Of a stretch of 64,000 bases of DNA, positions 1-5,861 are shown one piece after another (positions within the stretch are counted from its first letter, which is position 1; every line of letters begins with the position of its first letter). This DNA comes from a virus. A program made the position numbers and the translations under genes. The stretch covers positions 1-64,000 of IMG/VR virus record IMGVR_UViG_3300046002_004036; one strand, given 5' to 3'. The notes under the pieces were generated by a model that ran no database searches, was not told where the DNA came from, and saw nothing but the letters and a program-made list of their open reading frames with translations.

Positions 1-138
1 ATAGATCCTGATTGCATATGCGGTCTTGGTGCTGTTATTAATATCGGGGTATCAGACGGCAACGCCCCTATAATCACAGATGTGAGCAAGGTCACACCCT
101 CAAATGTTGTAAAAATCAACACCAACCCCTATAATTAG
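1..138 (+). CDS. Partial CDS, C-terminal end of unknown protein
   Basis: The reading frame is open from the first base to the TAG at 136-138 and gives 45 residues, beginning IDPDCICGLG. The start lies outside the window. A single CxC pair is the only motif; no family is recognised. It sits 25 bases before the next small gene on the same strand, so it probably belongs to the same early operon. Confidence 0.5.
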   Translation: MDPDCICGLGAVINIGVSDGNAPIITDVSKVTPSNVVKINTNPYN

Positions 139-163
139 TATATAACCTAAAAAGGAGACCCAA

Positions 164-340
164 ATGGCAACATATGATGTAAAAGTAGTTGTAGAATATT
201 TCTACGAAGTTGAAGCAGAAAATGATTCAGAGGCAATTGACCTTGGCTGGAAGTATGAAGATTATCAGCACTTTGGCGAAGTCTATTCAATTGATGTAAC
301 AGAACAAGAAGAGTCTGAGTCAGACGAAGAAGTAATCTAA
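164..340 (+). CDS. Small acidic hypothetical protein (58 aa)
   Basis: ATG at 164 follows a clear AAAGGAG ribosome-binding site at 151-157. The 58-residue product has a beta-rich N-terminal half (VKVVVEYFYEVEAE) and a strongly acidic tail (EQEESESDEE). The N-terminal pattern resembles small phage proteins with an 'E-A-x-D-x-x-E-A' strand-turn-helix, but no family is assigned. Its TAA overlaps the ATG of the next gene (TAATG), so translation is probably coupled. Confidence 0.7.
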   Translation: MATYDVKVVVEYFYEVEAENDSEAIDLGWKYEDYQHFGEVYSIDVTEQEESESDEEVI

Positions 341-600
341 TGAATACTTTTATTGAATATATGAAGATTCATTTGAAATCAGGAACTGATATCCTACATG
401 GTGAACTAAAAAACCTAATACTAGTTGCAGAGCAAGAATATGAAGAACTAGTTGCTGAGGAAAAAGACGGTGACTATGGAGACGCAATGCTTTCTATGCA
501 ACGCACAGAGGCAAGCGGAAGGCTTGACGCTTTTGTAGAAGTATATAATCTAACATACCAACTAGCATTTGCAATTGCAGAAAGGAAAAAAAATGCCTAA
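340..600 (+). CDS. Hypothetical helical protein (86 aa)
   Basis: The start overlaps the previous stop (TAATG). The product is predicted helical, acidic in the middle and with a basic end (AERKKNA). No catalytic motif is visible. The basic tail may be partly imposed by the overlapping Shine-Dalgarno site (AAAGGA) of the next gene, which begins before this one ends. Unknown function; part of the 0.16-2.2 kb operon. Confidence 0.7.
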   Translation: MNTFIEYMKIHLKSGTDILHGELKNLILVAEQEYEELVAEEKDGDYGDAMLSMQRTEASGRLDAFVEVYNLTYQLAFAIAERKKNA

Positions 601-772
601 GTGCCTAAATTGCGGGAACACTAGTAAGTTTACTTATATGGAGAACAGTTACAACGAAGCAGAGTACGATGAGGCTGGAGAACTTATAGATGTGTTCTAT
701 AAGGAATATCATGAACTTGAGGAAGTCACTTGCAAGGAGTGCTATTCTAGCGATGTTCAAGGGAAGTTCTAA
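593..772 (+). CDS. Zinc-ribbon small protein (59 aa)
   Basis: The product starts MPKCLNCGN and has a second pair CKEC near residue 50, a classic two-knuckle zinc ribbon with an acidic linker. I chose the internal ATG at 593 because AAAGGA lies just upstream; a longer reading from 569 would lack a Shine-Dalgarno site. It overlaps the upstream gene by 8 bases and its stop overlaps the next start (TAATG). Small zinc ribbons of this kind often contact nucleic acid or RNA polymerase, but no partner can be named. Confidence 0.7.
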   Translation: MPKCLNCGNTSKFTYMENSYNEAEYDEAGELIDVFYKEYHELEEVTCKECYSSDVQGKF

Positions 773-1209
773 TGTCTACTAATCTTGTTGACTTCATTGA
801 AATGGATTTTGATGAGTGGTGTGATACATATAAACCAATCACTAATAACATAGACACTAATGCTTCCTTCAATGGAACTATGTTTGAGACATATGGAGAA
901 GAAGTTGCTTTTGTAAAGAAGGCTGACCCTGCCTACATATGGATGTATGGTGATGGAGACGACGGTGGGTCTTATATCTGGAATGGATGGGGCTTTGTAA
1001 ATCGTATTGGTTATTTTATTACTGAAGTTCCTTGTCCCCCCAATTTAGACATACAAGTAAAAGTCAGTTCATACTGGTTTTATTGCGAAGGCTGTGAAGC
1101 AGAGTTTGAAGACGATGGTCAGGTAATCAATGAGAAATACTATGATTTGGGTTTTTGCCCAAAATGTGCTACAGTAGAACAAACCAAACAATTAGAGGAG
1201 AACGAATGA
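772..1209 (+). CDS. Phage hypothetical protein with C-terminal zinc ribbon (145 aa)
   Basis: The first two thirds are rich in aromatic and acidic residues (WMYGDGDDGGSYIWNGWGF), typical of a compact beta fold. The last third has CEGC and CPKC pairs separated by about 27 residues, a zinc ribbon. The layout resembles uncharacterised proteins common in actinophages. Start and stop are both overlapped by neighbours (TAATG before, ATGA after), indicating translational coupling. Function unknown. Confidence 0.7.
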   Translation: MSTNLVDFIEMDFDEWCDTYKPITNNIDTNASFNGTMFETYGEEVAFVKKADPAYIWMYGDGDDGGSYIWNGWGFVNRIGYFITEVPCPPNLDIQVKVSSYWFYCEGCEAEFEDDGQVINEKYYDLGFCPKCATVEQTKQLEENE

Positions 1210-1541
1210 CCACCACGCTATTATCAGGACTAACATATGCAGGCTCTTTTGCAGTTGACTCAGGGCAAGCCATGGTAGGTGACCCCTGTTATCTAGATAA
1301 GTTTGAGAACTGGGAAAATGGAACAGAGTTTGCCCATGAGGAAAATGCTGGCAAGTATAGTTATCTTGGCGCTTGCGGTGTAACTCTCAAAGACGGCTAT
1401 GGCGTTCTTGGTTCTGCAGACGCCGTTGTATTCTCCACGGGATATGGAGACGGGCTCTATCCTGTCTATGTAAAACTAAATTCTGACGGACGAGTTGGAA
1501 TGGTTGTAATTGACTTTGACGGAGAACTTGATGAAGAGTGA
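1206..1541 (+). CDS. Hypothetical protein with VDSGQ-DPCYL motif (111 aa)
   Basis: ATG at 1206 is preceded by AGAGGAG and overlaps the preceding TGA. The sequence contains AVDSGQAMVGDPCYL and later VVFSTGYGDGLYPVYV, a pattern seen in a widespread phage and plasmid family where a beta-sandwich protein carries 'DSG...DPCY'. I do not know its biochemical role. A longer ORF from 1155 lies inside the previous gene and is not needed. The C-terminal half ends in an acidic IDFDGELDEE. Confidence 0.7.
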   Translation: MTTTLLSGLTYAGSFAVDSGQAMVGDPCYLDKFENWENGTEFAHEENAGKYSYLGACGVTLKDGYGVLGSADAVVFSTGYGDGLYPVYVKLNSDGRVGMVVIDFDGELDEE

Positions 1542-1824
1542 TGATAAAGATAAACTAAATAAATGCTTAGAGATTCTTGATACCACCGATCTTGGCCTAT
1601 CTATGGTCTGGTTGTGGACTTGGAGTACAATTAGCAACATCCTAGAGGATGAAACACATGAAGCCACAGTTACCATGGACGACATGTGGGAACACCTAGG
1701 AGAGGCTGTAAAGGCTGGGCAAGGCTTCTCACTAGAGTATGGGGCCGAACAACATCAGGAAGAAGTCTTTGAATGGATGATAAATCGTGGCTACATTGTA
1801 GACCTAGGGGATGAAGATGAATAA
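1531..1824 (+). CDS. Hypothetical acidic helical protein (97 aa)
   Basis: ATG at 1531 follows GGAGAAC with good spacing and overlaps the upstream gene by 11 bases. The product is acidic and helical, with Trp-rich segments (SMVWLWTW, MWEHLGEAVKAGQGFSLEYGAEQHQEEVFEWM). No motif was recognised. It ends in GDEDE, and a 24-codon micro-gene starts within its last codons. Confidence 0.65.
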   Translation: MKSDDKDKLNKCLEILDTTDLGLSMVWLWTWSTISNILEDETHEATVTMDDMWEHLGEAVKAGQGFSLEYGAEQHQEEVFEWMINRGYIVDLGDEDE

Positions 1825-1891
1825 TTGGACACAACCTTCGTTATTTGATACAATTGAAGAAACCACCTACGACCTAAAGGAGCAGCAATAA
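1817..1891 (+). CDS. Micro-ORF, 24 aa, with QxxLF clamp-binding-like motif
   Basis: The frame reads MNNWTQPSLFDTIEETTYD followed by LKEQQ and stop. It overlaps the previous gene by 8 bases and its TAA overlaps the next ATG (TAATG), the same coupling used by its bigger neighbours. This argues that it is translated. QPSLFD fits the QxxLF-type pentapeptide by which bacterial proteins dock on the beta sliding clamp. The motif match is seen; binding is inference. Confidence 0.45.
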   Translation: MNNWTQPSLFDTIEETTYDLKEQQ

Positions 1892-2241
1892 TGGGAGCAC
1901 GAGTAAATTTTGTATTCAAGGATGACACGGACCATGCAGTTGTACTATATTCACACTGGGGTGCCGATACTTGGAAGTATGACATTGCTAATGCAATCAA
2001 TCATGCCGCTCCACGTATCAAGTTGGAAGACACATCATATGCCACCCGCATGATGATTAGTTATCTTATGTCTGAGAGCATTCTCAATGAGCACGGCTAT
2101 GGCCTTTTTGCTATCAATCCGTCTGACATTGAACCATATGATGAGACTGTCATTATTGACATGACTAATAAGACTGTTGATAATGTAGAATTTTCAGAGT
2201 TTGTAAACCAATCGTTTTTGGCTGAGCAAGTGAGAGGGTAG
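1891..2241 (+). CDS. Phage hypothetical protein (116 aa)
   Basis: The product begins MGARVNFVFKDDTDHAVVLYSHWGAD. This strongly resembles a small conserved phage family in which 'VVLYSHWGG' starts the protein and helices follow. No enzymatic motif is visible. It is the last gene of the first operon: a strong stem-loop with a T run follows 20 bases after the stop. Start is set by coupling to the upstream micro-ORF (TAATG) and the AAAGGAG at 1876. Confidence 0.75.
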   Translation: MGARVNFVFKDDTDHAVVLYSHWGADTWKYDIANAINHAAPRIKLEDTSYATRMMISYLMSESILNEHGYGLFAINPSDIEPYDETVIIDMTNKTVDNVEFSEFVNQSFLAEQVRG

Positions 2242-2259
2242 GGTCACCCTGTTCACATA

Positions 2260-2311
2260 GTGAGATGGGGTCAGGTCTTGTGGTGGGAACTTGACCCCAC
2301 TCACACTTTTT
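2260..2311 (+). terminator. Rho-independent terminator
   Basis: GTGAG plus TGGGGTCA (2260-2273, one bulged A) pairs with TGACCCCACTCAC (2292-2304), giving 13 base pairs around an 18-base loop. A T run follows at 2307-2311. It closes the 0.16-2.24 kb operon. Its 3' arm also supplies the -35 box of the next promoter. Confidence 0.75.
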
Positions 2312-2319
2312 GGTAGAAT
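2291..2319 (+). promoter_or_regulatory. Sigma70-like promoter overlapping terminator
   Basis: TTGACC (2291-2296), 17-base spacer, TAGAAT (2314-2319). The next ATG is at 2325, five bases after the -10, so the transcript would be nearly or completely leaderless. The -35 box lies in the downstream arm of the preceding terminator. Confidence 0.5.
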
Positions 2320-2324
2320 GGAGT

Positions 2325-2564
2325 ATGATGTCTAGAGGCTTTCACCTAAGAGCAAGCAAGGAAGAAAAGGTTGCCATAAGCATTGGCAAATTGATTTCTG
2401 ACTTTAGCCTTGATTTAGAGGCAGTTGGAAAATACTTAGCAACAAGTACTTCATATGTAGTTTATGCACGGGTACTTGAAATATTAGAAGCAACAGAGTA
2501 CAATAAACAAGTAGCAGAATACAGAGAGATAGGAAAATATTATGCCAACGACATTTTCAAATAA
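2325..2564 (+). CDS. Hypothetical helical protein, possible HTH (79 aa)
   Basis: Two adjacent ATGs (2325, 2328) follow the -10 box immediately; an upstream TTG at 2310 is inside the promoter and rejected. The segment ISDFSLDLEAVGKYLATSTSYVVYARVLEILE resembles a helix-turn-helix ('gkyLatsTsYVvyaRVLei'), so DNA binding is possible. It overlaps the next gene by 23 bases. Confidence 0.6.
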   Translation: MMSRGFHLRASKEEKVAISIGKLISDFSLDLEAVGKYLATSTSYVVYARVLEILEATEYNKQVAEYREIGKYYANDIFK

Positions 2565-2811
2565 AGTAGCAATCCTTGCTGACCTATTTGTAAACTATGC
2601 TAACGACCCAGAGTTTGAAGATTTTATTGAATACAATGATTTAGGTTTGCCACTTGCACATTTAGCAAGTCAAGGTTTATCTGAAATAACAGATGAAGGC
2701 GAAGGATACATTGAAGAAACTTGGTTGTTATTTCTTGAAGCATTTGGTGTTCAAGATTTAGGGTTTCAAACACTTGATGAATTTTTGAGCCGTATCATTC
2801 CTACAGAATAA
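2542..2811 (+). CDS. YNDLGLPLA-family hypothetical protein (89 aa)
   Basis: All-helical acidic protein with FEDFIEYNDLGLPLAHLA and GYIEETWLLFLEAF. The same two blocks occur in the minus-strand gene at 20903-21202 (FEDFISYNDLGLPLAFL, GYIEETWRILLSSL), so the genome carries two paralogues on opposite arms. Spacing between blocks is the same. No function is known to me; acidic helical proteins of this size are often DNA mimics or inhibitors, but nothing specific supports that here. A gene-free origin-like block follows. Confidence 0.7.
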   Translation: MPTTFSNKVAILADLFVNYANDPEFEDFIEYNDLGLPLAHLASQGLSEITDEGEGYIEETWLLFLEAFGVQDLGFQTLDEFLSRIIPTE

Positions 2812-2879
2812 TGTGATCTGCCCTTGCCGCATCATAGCGGTGGGGGCGGCCCGGCAATTCAGACAATTCAGACATTTAG

Positions 2880-3560
2880 GGCAAACCTTCCAAACCTTAT
2901 TTTGGCCAAACCTTATTACGAGGACATGTCAAAAATCCCTGAACTATTTTTCATAAAAGACATTACGATGGTTTGTCAAAAATCCCTGGAGTATATCACC
3001 AAACCTTATATCTGTCAAACCATCAAACCAGAAGATAAGGTTTGTATATTACCTATAGCTGTAATTGTATTGTGATCTCTATTTTATATCCCCCGCTCCG
3101 GCCTGTCTGCCAGGATAGTTAAACATTGTGCGGCGGGGGATTACGAAGATCATACCAATTCCCCCAGTATAACTACATACAAAACCTTCAAACCTTTTTG
3201 CTGGTTTTTAGAATATTATCCAAACCTTTCTATATTTTTTCCTGGTTTTCTATATATTTATTGGACATTTTGCAGCATTTTGTATAGGGTTTTTTATCTA
3301 TAAAGGTTTGACAAATAGAGGTTTGTAGGGTATAATCCGCATGCAGGATATGAGGTTTGACAATTGGAAGGTTTTGTGATAGGAGGTTTGGGCCGTTAGA
3401 CATTACGAACCCATCTGTCTAACATGTTCAATACTCCACTTCCCTCCACTTTCCTCCACTTTGGGATAGATCTAAAAAATATCAGTAACATATATCTGTG
3501 GATAAACCTGTGGATAACTATGCCAAACCACCATATCAAACCAGAAATATCAAACCTTTG
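2880..3560. repeat. Iteron-like cluster of CAAACC / GGTTTG
   Basis: Reading the block by hand gives 11 CAAACC (2882, 2891, 2907, 3000, 3016, 3024, 3189, 3221, 3524, 3537, 3551) and 6 GGTTTG (2970, 3039, 3305, 3320, 3354, 3385). Many extend to CAAACCTT or AAGGTTTG. Chance would give well under one hexamer. No credible gene lies between 2811 and 3615. The AT-rich stretch at 3205-3305 could be an unwinding element. Confidence 0.7.
3089..3140. other. GC-rich inverted repeat in origin-like region
   Basis: TCCCCCGC (3089-3096) pairs perfectly with GCGGGGGA (3133-3140) around a 36-base loop. It stands out as a GC-rich island in a very AT-rich block between the iteron clusters. It could be a replication-origin hairpin or a transcript terminator without T run. 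Confidence 0.4.
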
Positions 3561-3593
3561 CCTGTGGATAACTAAAATTTGACATGTGGATAA
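3497..3593 (+). other. Cluster of four perfect DnaA boxes (putative replication origin)
   Basis: TGTGGATAA, the exact reverse complement of the bacterial DnaA box TTATCCACA, occurs at 3497-3505, 3509-3517, 3563-3571 and 3585-3593, all in the same orientation. Three are followed by C. They abut the CAAACC/GGTTTG cluster and an AT-rich stretch, the usual make-up of an origin. No DnaA gene is in the window, so host DnaA would be the initiator. Direct tests are lacking. Confidence 0.65.
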
Positions 3594-3608
3594 CTCTTGT
3601 GATATTCT
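3579..3608 (+). promoter_or_regulatory. Leaderless promoter overlapping DnaA box 4
   Basis: TTGACA (3579-3584), 18-base spacer, TATTCT (3603-3608), then six bases to the ATG at 3615. The fourth DnaA box fills half the spacer, so DnaA occupancy should compete with transcription. Confidence 0.55.
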
Positions 3609-3614
3609 AGATAT

Positions 3615-3803
3615 ATGGTAAATCTCAGAGGTATCCCAACACCTGTTTGTCCTTGTTGTGGATCAAGTTTATTACGAGTAACAGTTCAATTTGATCAAGA
3701 AACCTATGAGATCGCAGGGTATCTATTAGATGATGCTCAGTGTATGGAATGTAAATGTCTTATCACAGCACCTACTCCATTAGACCATCCAGACTATGTA
3801 TAG
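3615..3803 (+). CDS. Zinc-ribbon small protein (62 aa)
   Basis: Contains CPCCG near residues 13-16 and CMEC near residue 43, a zinc ribbon, with VTVQFDQETYEIAGYLLDDA between the pairs. The ATG lies six bases after a -10 box, so no Shine-Dalgarno site is expected. It is the first gene after the origin-like block. Function unknown. Confidence 0.7.
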   Translation: MVNLRGIPTPVCPCCGSSLLRVTVQFDQETYEIAGYLLDDAQCMECKCLITAPTPLDHPDYV

Positions 3804-3855
3804 CCTATAAAACCAGGGGATAAATAACTCTGGCATATGGGGATATAATGGCTAT

Positions 3856-3933
3856 ATGGACCTGATCATATTCTGCGCTATCCCCTATATCCTTAGTCTA
3901 TCTCTGGTATTGTATATATGGCGTAATGTTTAG
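3856..3933 (+). CDS. Possible 25-aa single-span membrane peptide
   Basis: The frame is MDLIIFCAIPYILSLSLVLY then IWRNV and stop: one hydrophobic helix with a basic end, topologically sensible (acidic outside, Arg inside). The upstream GGGGATATAA is a poor ribosome-binding site. Uncertain because of its length, but it fills the otherwise empty interval between 3803 and 3958. Confidence 0.3.
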   Translation: MDLIIFCAIPYILSLSLVLYIWRNV

Positions 3934-3957
3934 TTATACTGGTATTACGAGCATCCT

Positions 3958-3986
3958 TTGAATTCCCCCGCAAAATTTGATATAAT
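3958..3986 (+). promoter_or_regulatory. Leaderless promoter for DUF1796-like gene
   Basis: TTGAAT (3958-3963), 17-base spacer, TATAAT (3981-3986) preceded by TGA (extended -10), then exactly six bases to ATG at 3993. Confidence 0.6.
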
Positions 3987-3992
3987 TAATCT

Positions 3993-4619
3993 ATGACCCA
4001 CTATATCCCATTTGGCAAAAACTGTGCAGTTGCTTTGATTTTAAGACAAGCAGGACTAAGACAAGAAAGCCTTCCATTTGATTGGGTTCTGGGTGAGCCA
4101 CAGCATATAAAAAGATCACTTGATGTAAGGTTTGAAGACTGGTTTAGCGATGAAGCAACTATAGAAATAGATTATGATAAAGGCATAGAACTTATAAATG
4201 AAAATGAAGTTAAAGGTATTGGCACTGTTCACCCTAATTATTATATTCATAAAACACTTATGCCTAATGGAACATTTTTTACACATATGAATATGACAGA
4301 CCCAGATGTTAGAAAAACCATGAAAAAACGAATTGATCGCTTTTATAGTATTATTGACTCAGATGAGCCTATTGTATTTGTATCTTCCATTCCATATAAA
4401 ATCTTAAATGAATACGGACTAATAGATTATTTTGATAGAGATGTAAAATTTTTATTATTTAGATGGAAACAAAGCGGTGCCAAACCAGCTGTGCTTAATA
4501 AATTTATTAATTATAATGTGTTAACTTATACGGGTCCTACTGCATTTAATCAAACCGCTATAGACAATGCTGTTTCTGTATTGACTTCCCCAGAATTCTC
4601 CGATATACTTAAAATGTGA
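3993..4619 (+). CDS. DUF1796-like putative papain-fold peptidase (208 aa)
   Basis: The N-terminus IPFGKNCAVALILRQAGLRQ followed by ESLPFDW matches the signature of DUF1796 proteins ('G-x-NC ... R-x-x-S-x-PFDW'), annotated as putative cysteine peptidases, with the NC cysteine as candidate nucleophile. A later His-bearing segment (TFFTHMN) could supply the second catalytic residue. Family members often sit in surface-glycan clusters, which this phage also encodes at 13-19 kb. The activity of the family is itself not well established. Start fixed by the leaderless promoter. Confidence 0.7.
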   Translation: MTHYIPFGKNCAVALILRQAGLRQESLPFDWVLGEPQHIKRSLDVRFEDWFSDEATIEIDYDKGIELINENEVKGIGTVHPNYYIHKTLMPNGTFFTHMNMTDPDVRKTMKKRIDRFYSIIDSDEPIVFVSSIPYKILNEYGLIDYFDRDVKFLLFRWKQSGAKPAVLNKFINYNVLTYTGPTAFNQTAIDNAVSVLTSPEFSDILKM

Positions 4620-4738
4620 ACAATCATAATTGTGATTTTAGATTAGACCTAGATGGGCAGATAACCTGTGCCATTTGTGGCGCAATGGATGACGATATGA
4701 AACCAGATATATTTGAGAGCCAGGTAGACTTTGAATAA
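4616..4738 (+). CDS. Zinc-finger-like micro-protein (40 aa, GTG start)
   Basis: GTG at 4616 overlaps the TGA of the previous gene. The 40-residue product contains GQITCAICGAMDDDM, with HNC earlier, a compact zinc knuckle, and an acidic tail. It overlaps the next micro-gene by 8 bases. Coding potential is argued by the Cys pattern and the overlap chain rather than length. Confidence 0.5.
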   Translation: MNNHNCDFRLDLDGQITCAICGAMDDDMKPDIFESQVDFE

Positions 4739-4835
4739 GAACGAATGTAAATTATGTGGTATATCACATAAAGATCCCCTATTTTGGGAGACTCATCAAA
4801 CCATGTCAGATGGAAATATTTGGTGTGCTCGTTGA
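4731..4835 (+). CDS. Zinc-knuckle micro-protein (34 aa, TTG start)
   Basis: Reads from TTG at 4731: NKNECKLCGISHKDPLFWE then THQTMSDGNIWCAR. CKLCG and WC are the visible metal ligands; the TGA overlaps the next TTG (TTGA). It is the middle of three chained zinc micro-genes with non-ATG starts. Confidence 0.45.
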   Translation: MNKNECKLCGISHKDPLFWETHQTMSDGNIWCAR

Positions 4836-4936
4836 AAGAATGTAGCCATACTTGGTATATGAGGCAAGATGGTATAACTTGTACTAAGTGTTTGACATTG
4901 TGGGATAAGAGCTTAGACCAGGATATTAACCGATAG
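4832..4936 (+). CDS. Zinc-knuckle micro-protein (34 aa, TTG start)
   Basis: Reads KECSHTWYMRQDGITCTKC then LTLWDKSLDQDINR. CSH and CTKC give a four-ligand zinc site. It ends at the foot of the 4930-4977 three-way junction. It may have arisen by duplication of its upstream neighbour (both have a Cys pair plus aromatic-rich core). Confidence 0.45.
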   Translation: MKECSHTWYMRQDGITCTKCLTLWDKSLDQDINR

Positions 4937-4977
4937 TGCACCTTTGGTGCATATTGAGGTTTGTAACCTCTTATCGG
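4930..4977. terminator. Three-way-junction palindrome between convergent genes
   Basis: An outer stem CCGATA (4930-4935) / TATCGG (4972-4977) encloses two perfect 6-bp hairpins with 3-base loops: TGCACC-TTT-GGTGCA (4937-4951) and GAGGTT-TGT-AACCTC (4956-4970). The structure is self-complementary, so it can form on both strands. It lies between convergent gene ends, which suggests a bidirectional terminator or RNA-end protector; a T run is absent. Confidence 0.5.
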
Positions 4978-5020
4978 CGCGGAACTTTAAAACCTATTTT
5001 GCGGAGAACTTAAAAGATTA

Positions 5021-5254
5021 TTAAGAAATATTACCAGGGCCAACAATTGATCCAGGTCCACCAATTGATTTAGGCATGTTATAGATTTCCCAACGGGCGT
5101 CCCCAGGAGGATATCCAGTATTTCCTGGGTCTGAAACTCTAATATAGTATACCCCAACAGACCCGTACGGATTTCCATCAGTAAGGACTATATCCCCTAT
5201 TCCGTAGGCTCCTCCATTGCTATAGAAGCCTTGATAATTTGGTGGTGTTGGCAT
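5021..5254 (-). CDS. Small carbohydrate-binding-like protein with GPG tail (77 aa)
   Basis: YQGFYSNGGAYGIGDIVLTD ... YYIRVSDPGNTGYPPGDARWEIY has the spacing of small chitin/cell-wall-binding modules (CBM5/12-like: aromatic, 'GD-V', 'G-x-x-YY', terminal W). The last 18 residues (KSIGGPGSIVGPGNIS) repeat the motif that opens the neighbouring 5862-6254 protein. This suggests an accessory tail or virion surface subunit. ATG lies exactly six bases downstream of TATACT (minus strand), hence leaderless. Confidence 0.6.
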   Translation of the reverse strand: MPTPPNYQGFYSNGGAYGIGDIVLTDGNPYGSVGVYYIRVSDPGNTGYPPGDARWEIYNMPKSIGGPGSIVGPGNIS

Positions 5255-5260
5255 AAACTA

Positions 5261-5266
5261 AGTATA
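5261..5266 (-). promoter_or_regulatory. -10 box of leaderless promoter
   Basis: TATACT on the minus strand, six bases before the ATG of the 5021-5254 gene. The -35 region (around 5283-5289, ATTGAT-like) is weak and lies in the upstream gene. Confidence 0.5.
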
Positions 5267-5273
5267 TCACAAT

Positions 5274-5852
5274 TTAAATAAAATCAATATTTAATACTAT
5301 TCTTTCTTCTGCATTAATAGGTGAAGAAGATGCGTGATAGGTTAGCCCATCAAAGACAATAGCAGCACCAGATTTTGGGGTTATCCTGTTATTAACTGTC
5401 AATATTGGGGTTTCTTCAGGAACATATTTTTCATCAAAAAATACTGTATCACCGTCTGAGTCGTTTACATAATACAAGAAAACCATGTGTGGTCTTGTCA
5501 TATCTACATGGGGTGGGTGTATATGATCTTGTTTATCTGTTTTGTTTAAGATATTTGCTTTGATTCGTAAGGTTTCTTTTATCTCTATCCCGTGTTTTTT
5601 AGCAAAAATGTTTAGGATATTCCTGCCAATATCATGGATATCTGACATCTTTGTGTTATTAAAAGATGCTGCATGAGAATGTTGTTTATCCTCTGATATT
5701 GTTATGTTGTTATTTTTTAACTTTGGATATTGACGTATACCGCTTGTATTTTCAAGGGTATGCCAAATAATATCTTTATTGTCTTTTGTGACTGCTTGAC
5801 TTACTTCAAGAATTTGTTCTAAACTTAAAAAGTTATCATCATAGATAAACAT
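5274..5852 (-). CDS. 2OG-Fe(II) oxygenase, prolyl-4-hydroxylase-like (192 aa)
   Basis: The double-stranded beta-helix core is visible: HPPHVDM gives the HxD iron ligands (His about 117, Asp about 119), GLTYHAS the distal His, and the following R of EERIV the 2-oxoglutarate Arg. FLYYVNDSDGDTVFFDE is a typical core strand pair. Enzymes of this family hydroxylate proteins, nucleic acids or small molecules. T4-like cyanophages carry similar ones near tail genes, and here it sits between two structural-like genes, so a virion protein is a possible substrate (inference). Confidence 0.8.
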   Translation of the reverse strand: MFIYDDNFLSLEQILEVSQAVTKDNKDIIWHTLENTSGIRQYPKLKNNNITISEDKQHSHAASFNNTKMSDIHDIGRNILNIFAKKHGIEIKETLRIKANILNKTDKQDHIHPPHVDMTRPHMVFLYYVNDSDGDTVFFDEKYVPEETPILTVNNRITPKSGAAIVFDGLTYHASSSPINAEERIVLNIDFI

Positions 5853-5861
5853 TTTTATATT

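Noticed and set aside
2824-3075. An 83-codon open frame across the iteron block
   Set aside because: Starts with a non-ATG codon without ribosome site, composition follows the CAAACC repeats, and the product resembles no protein.
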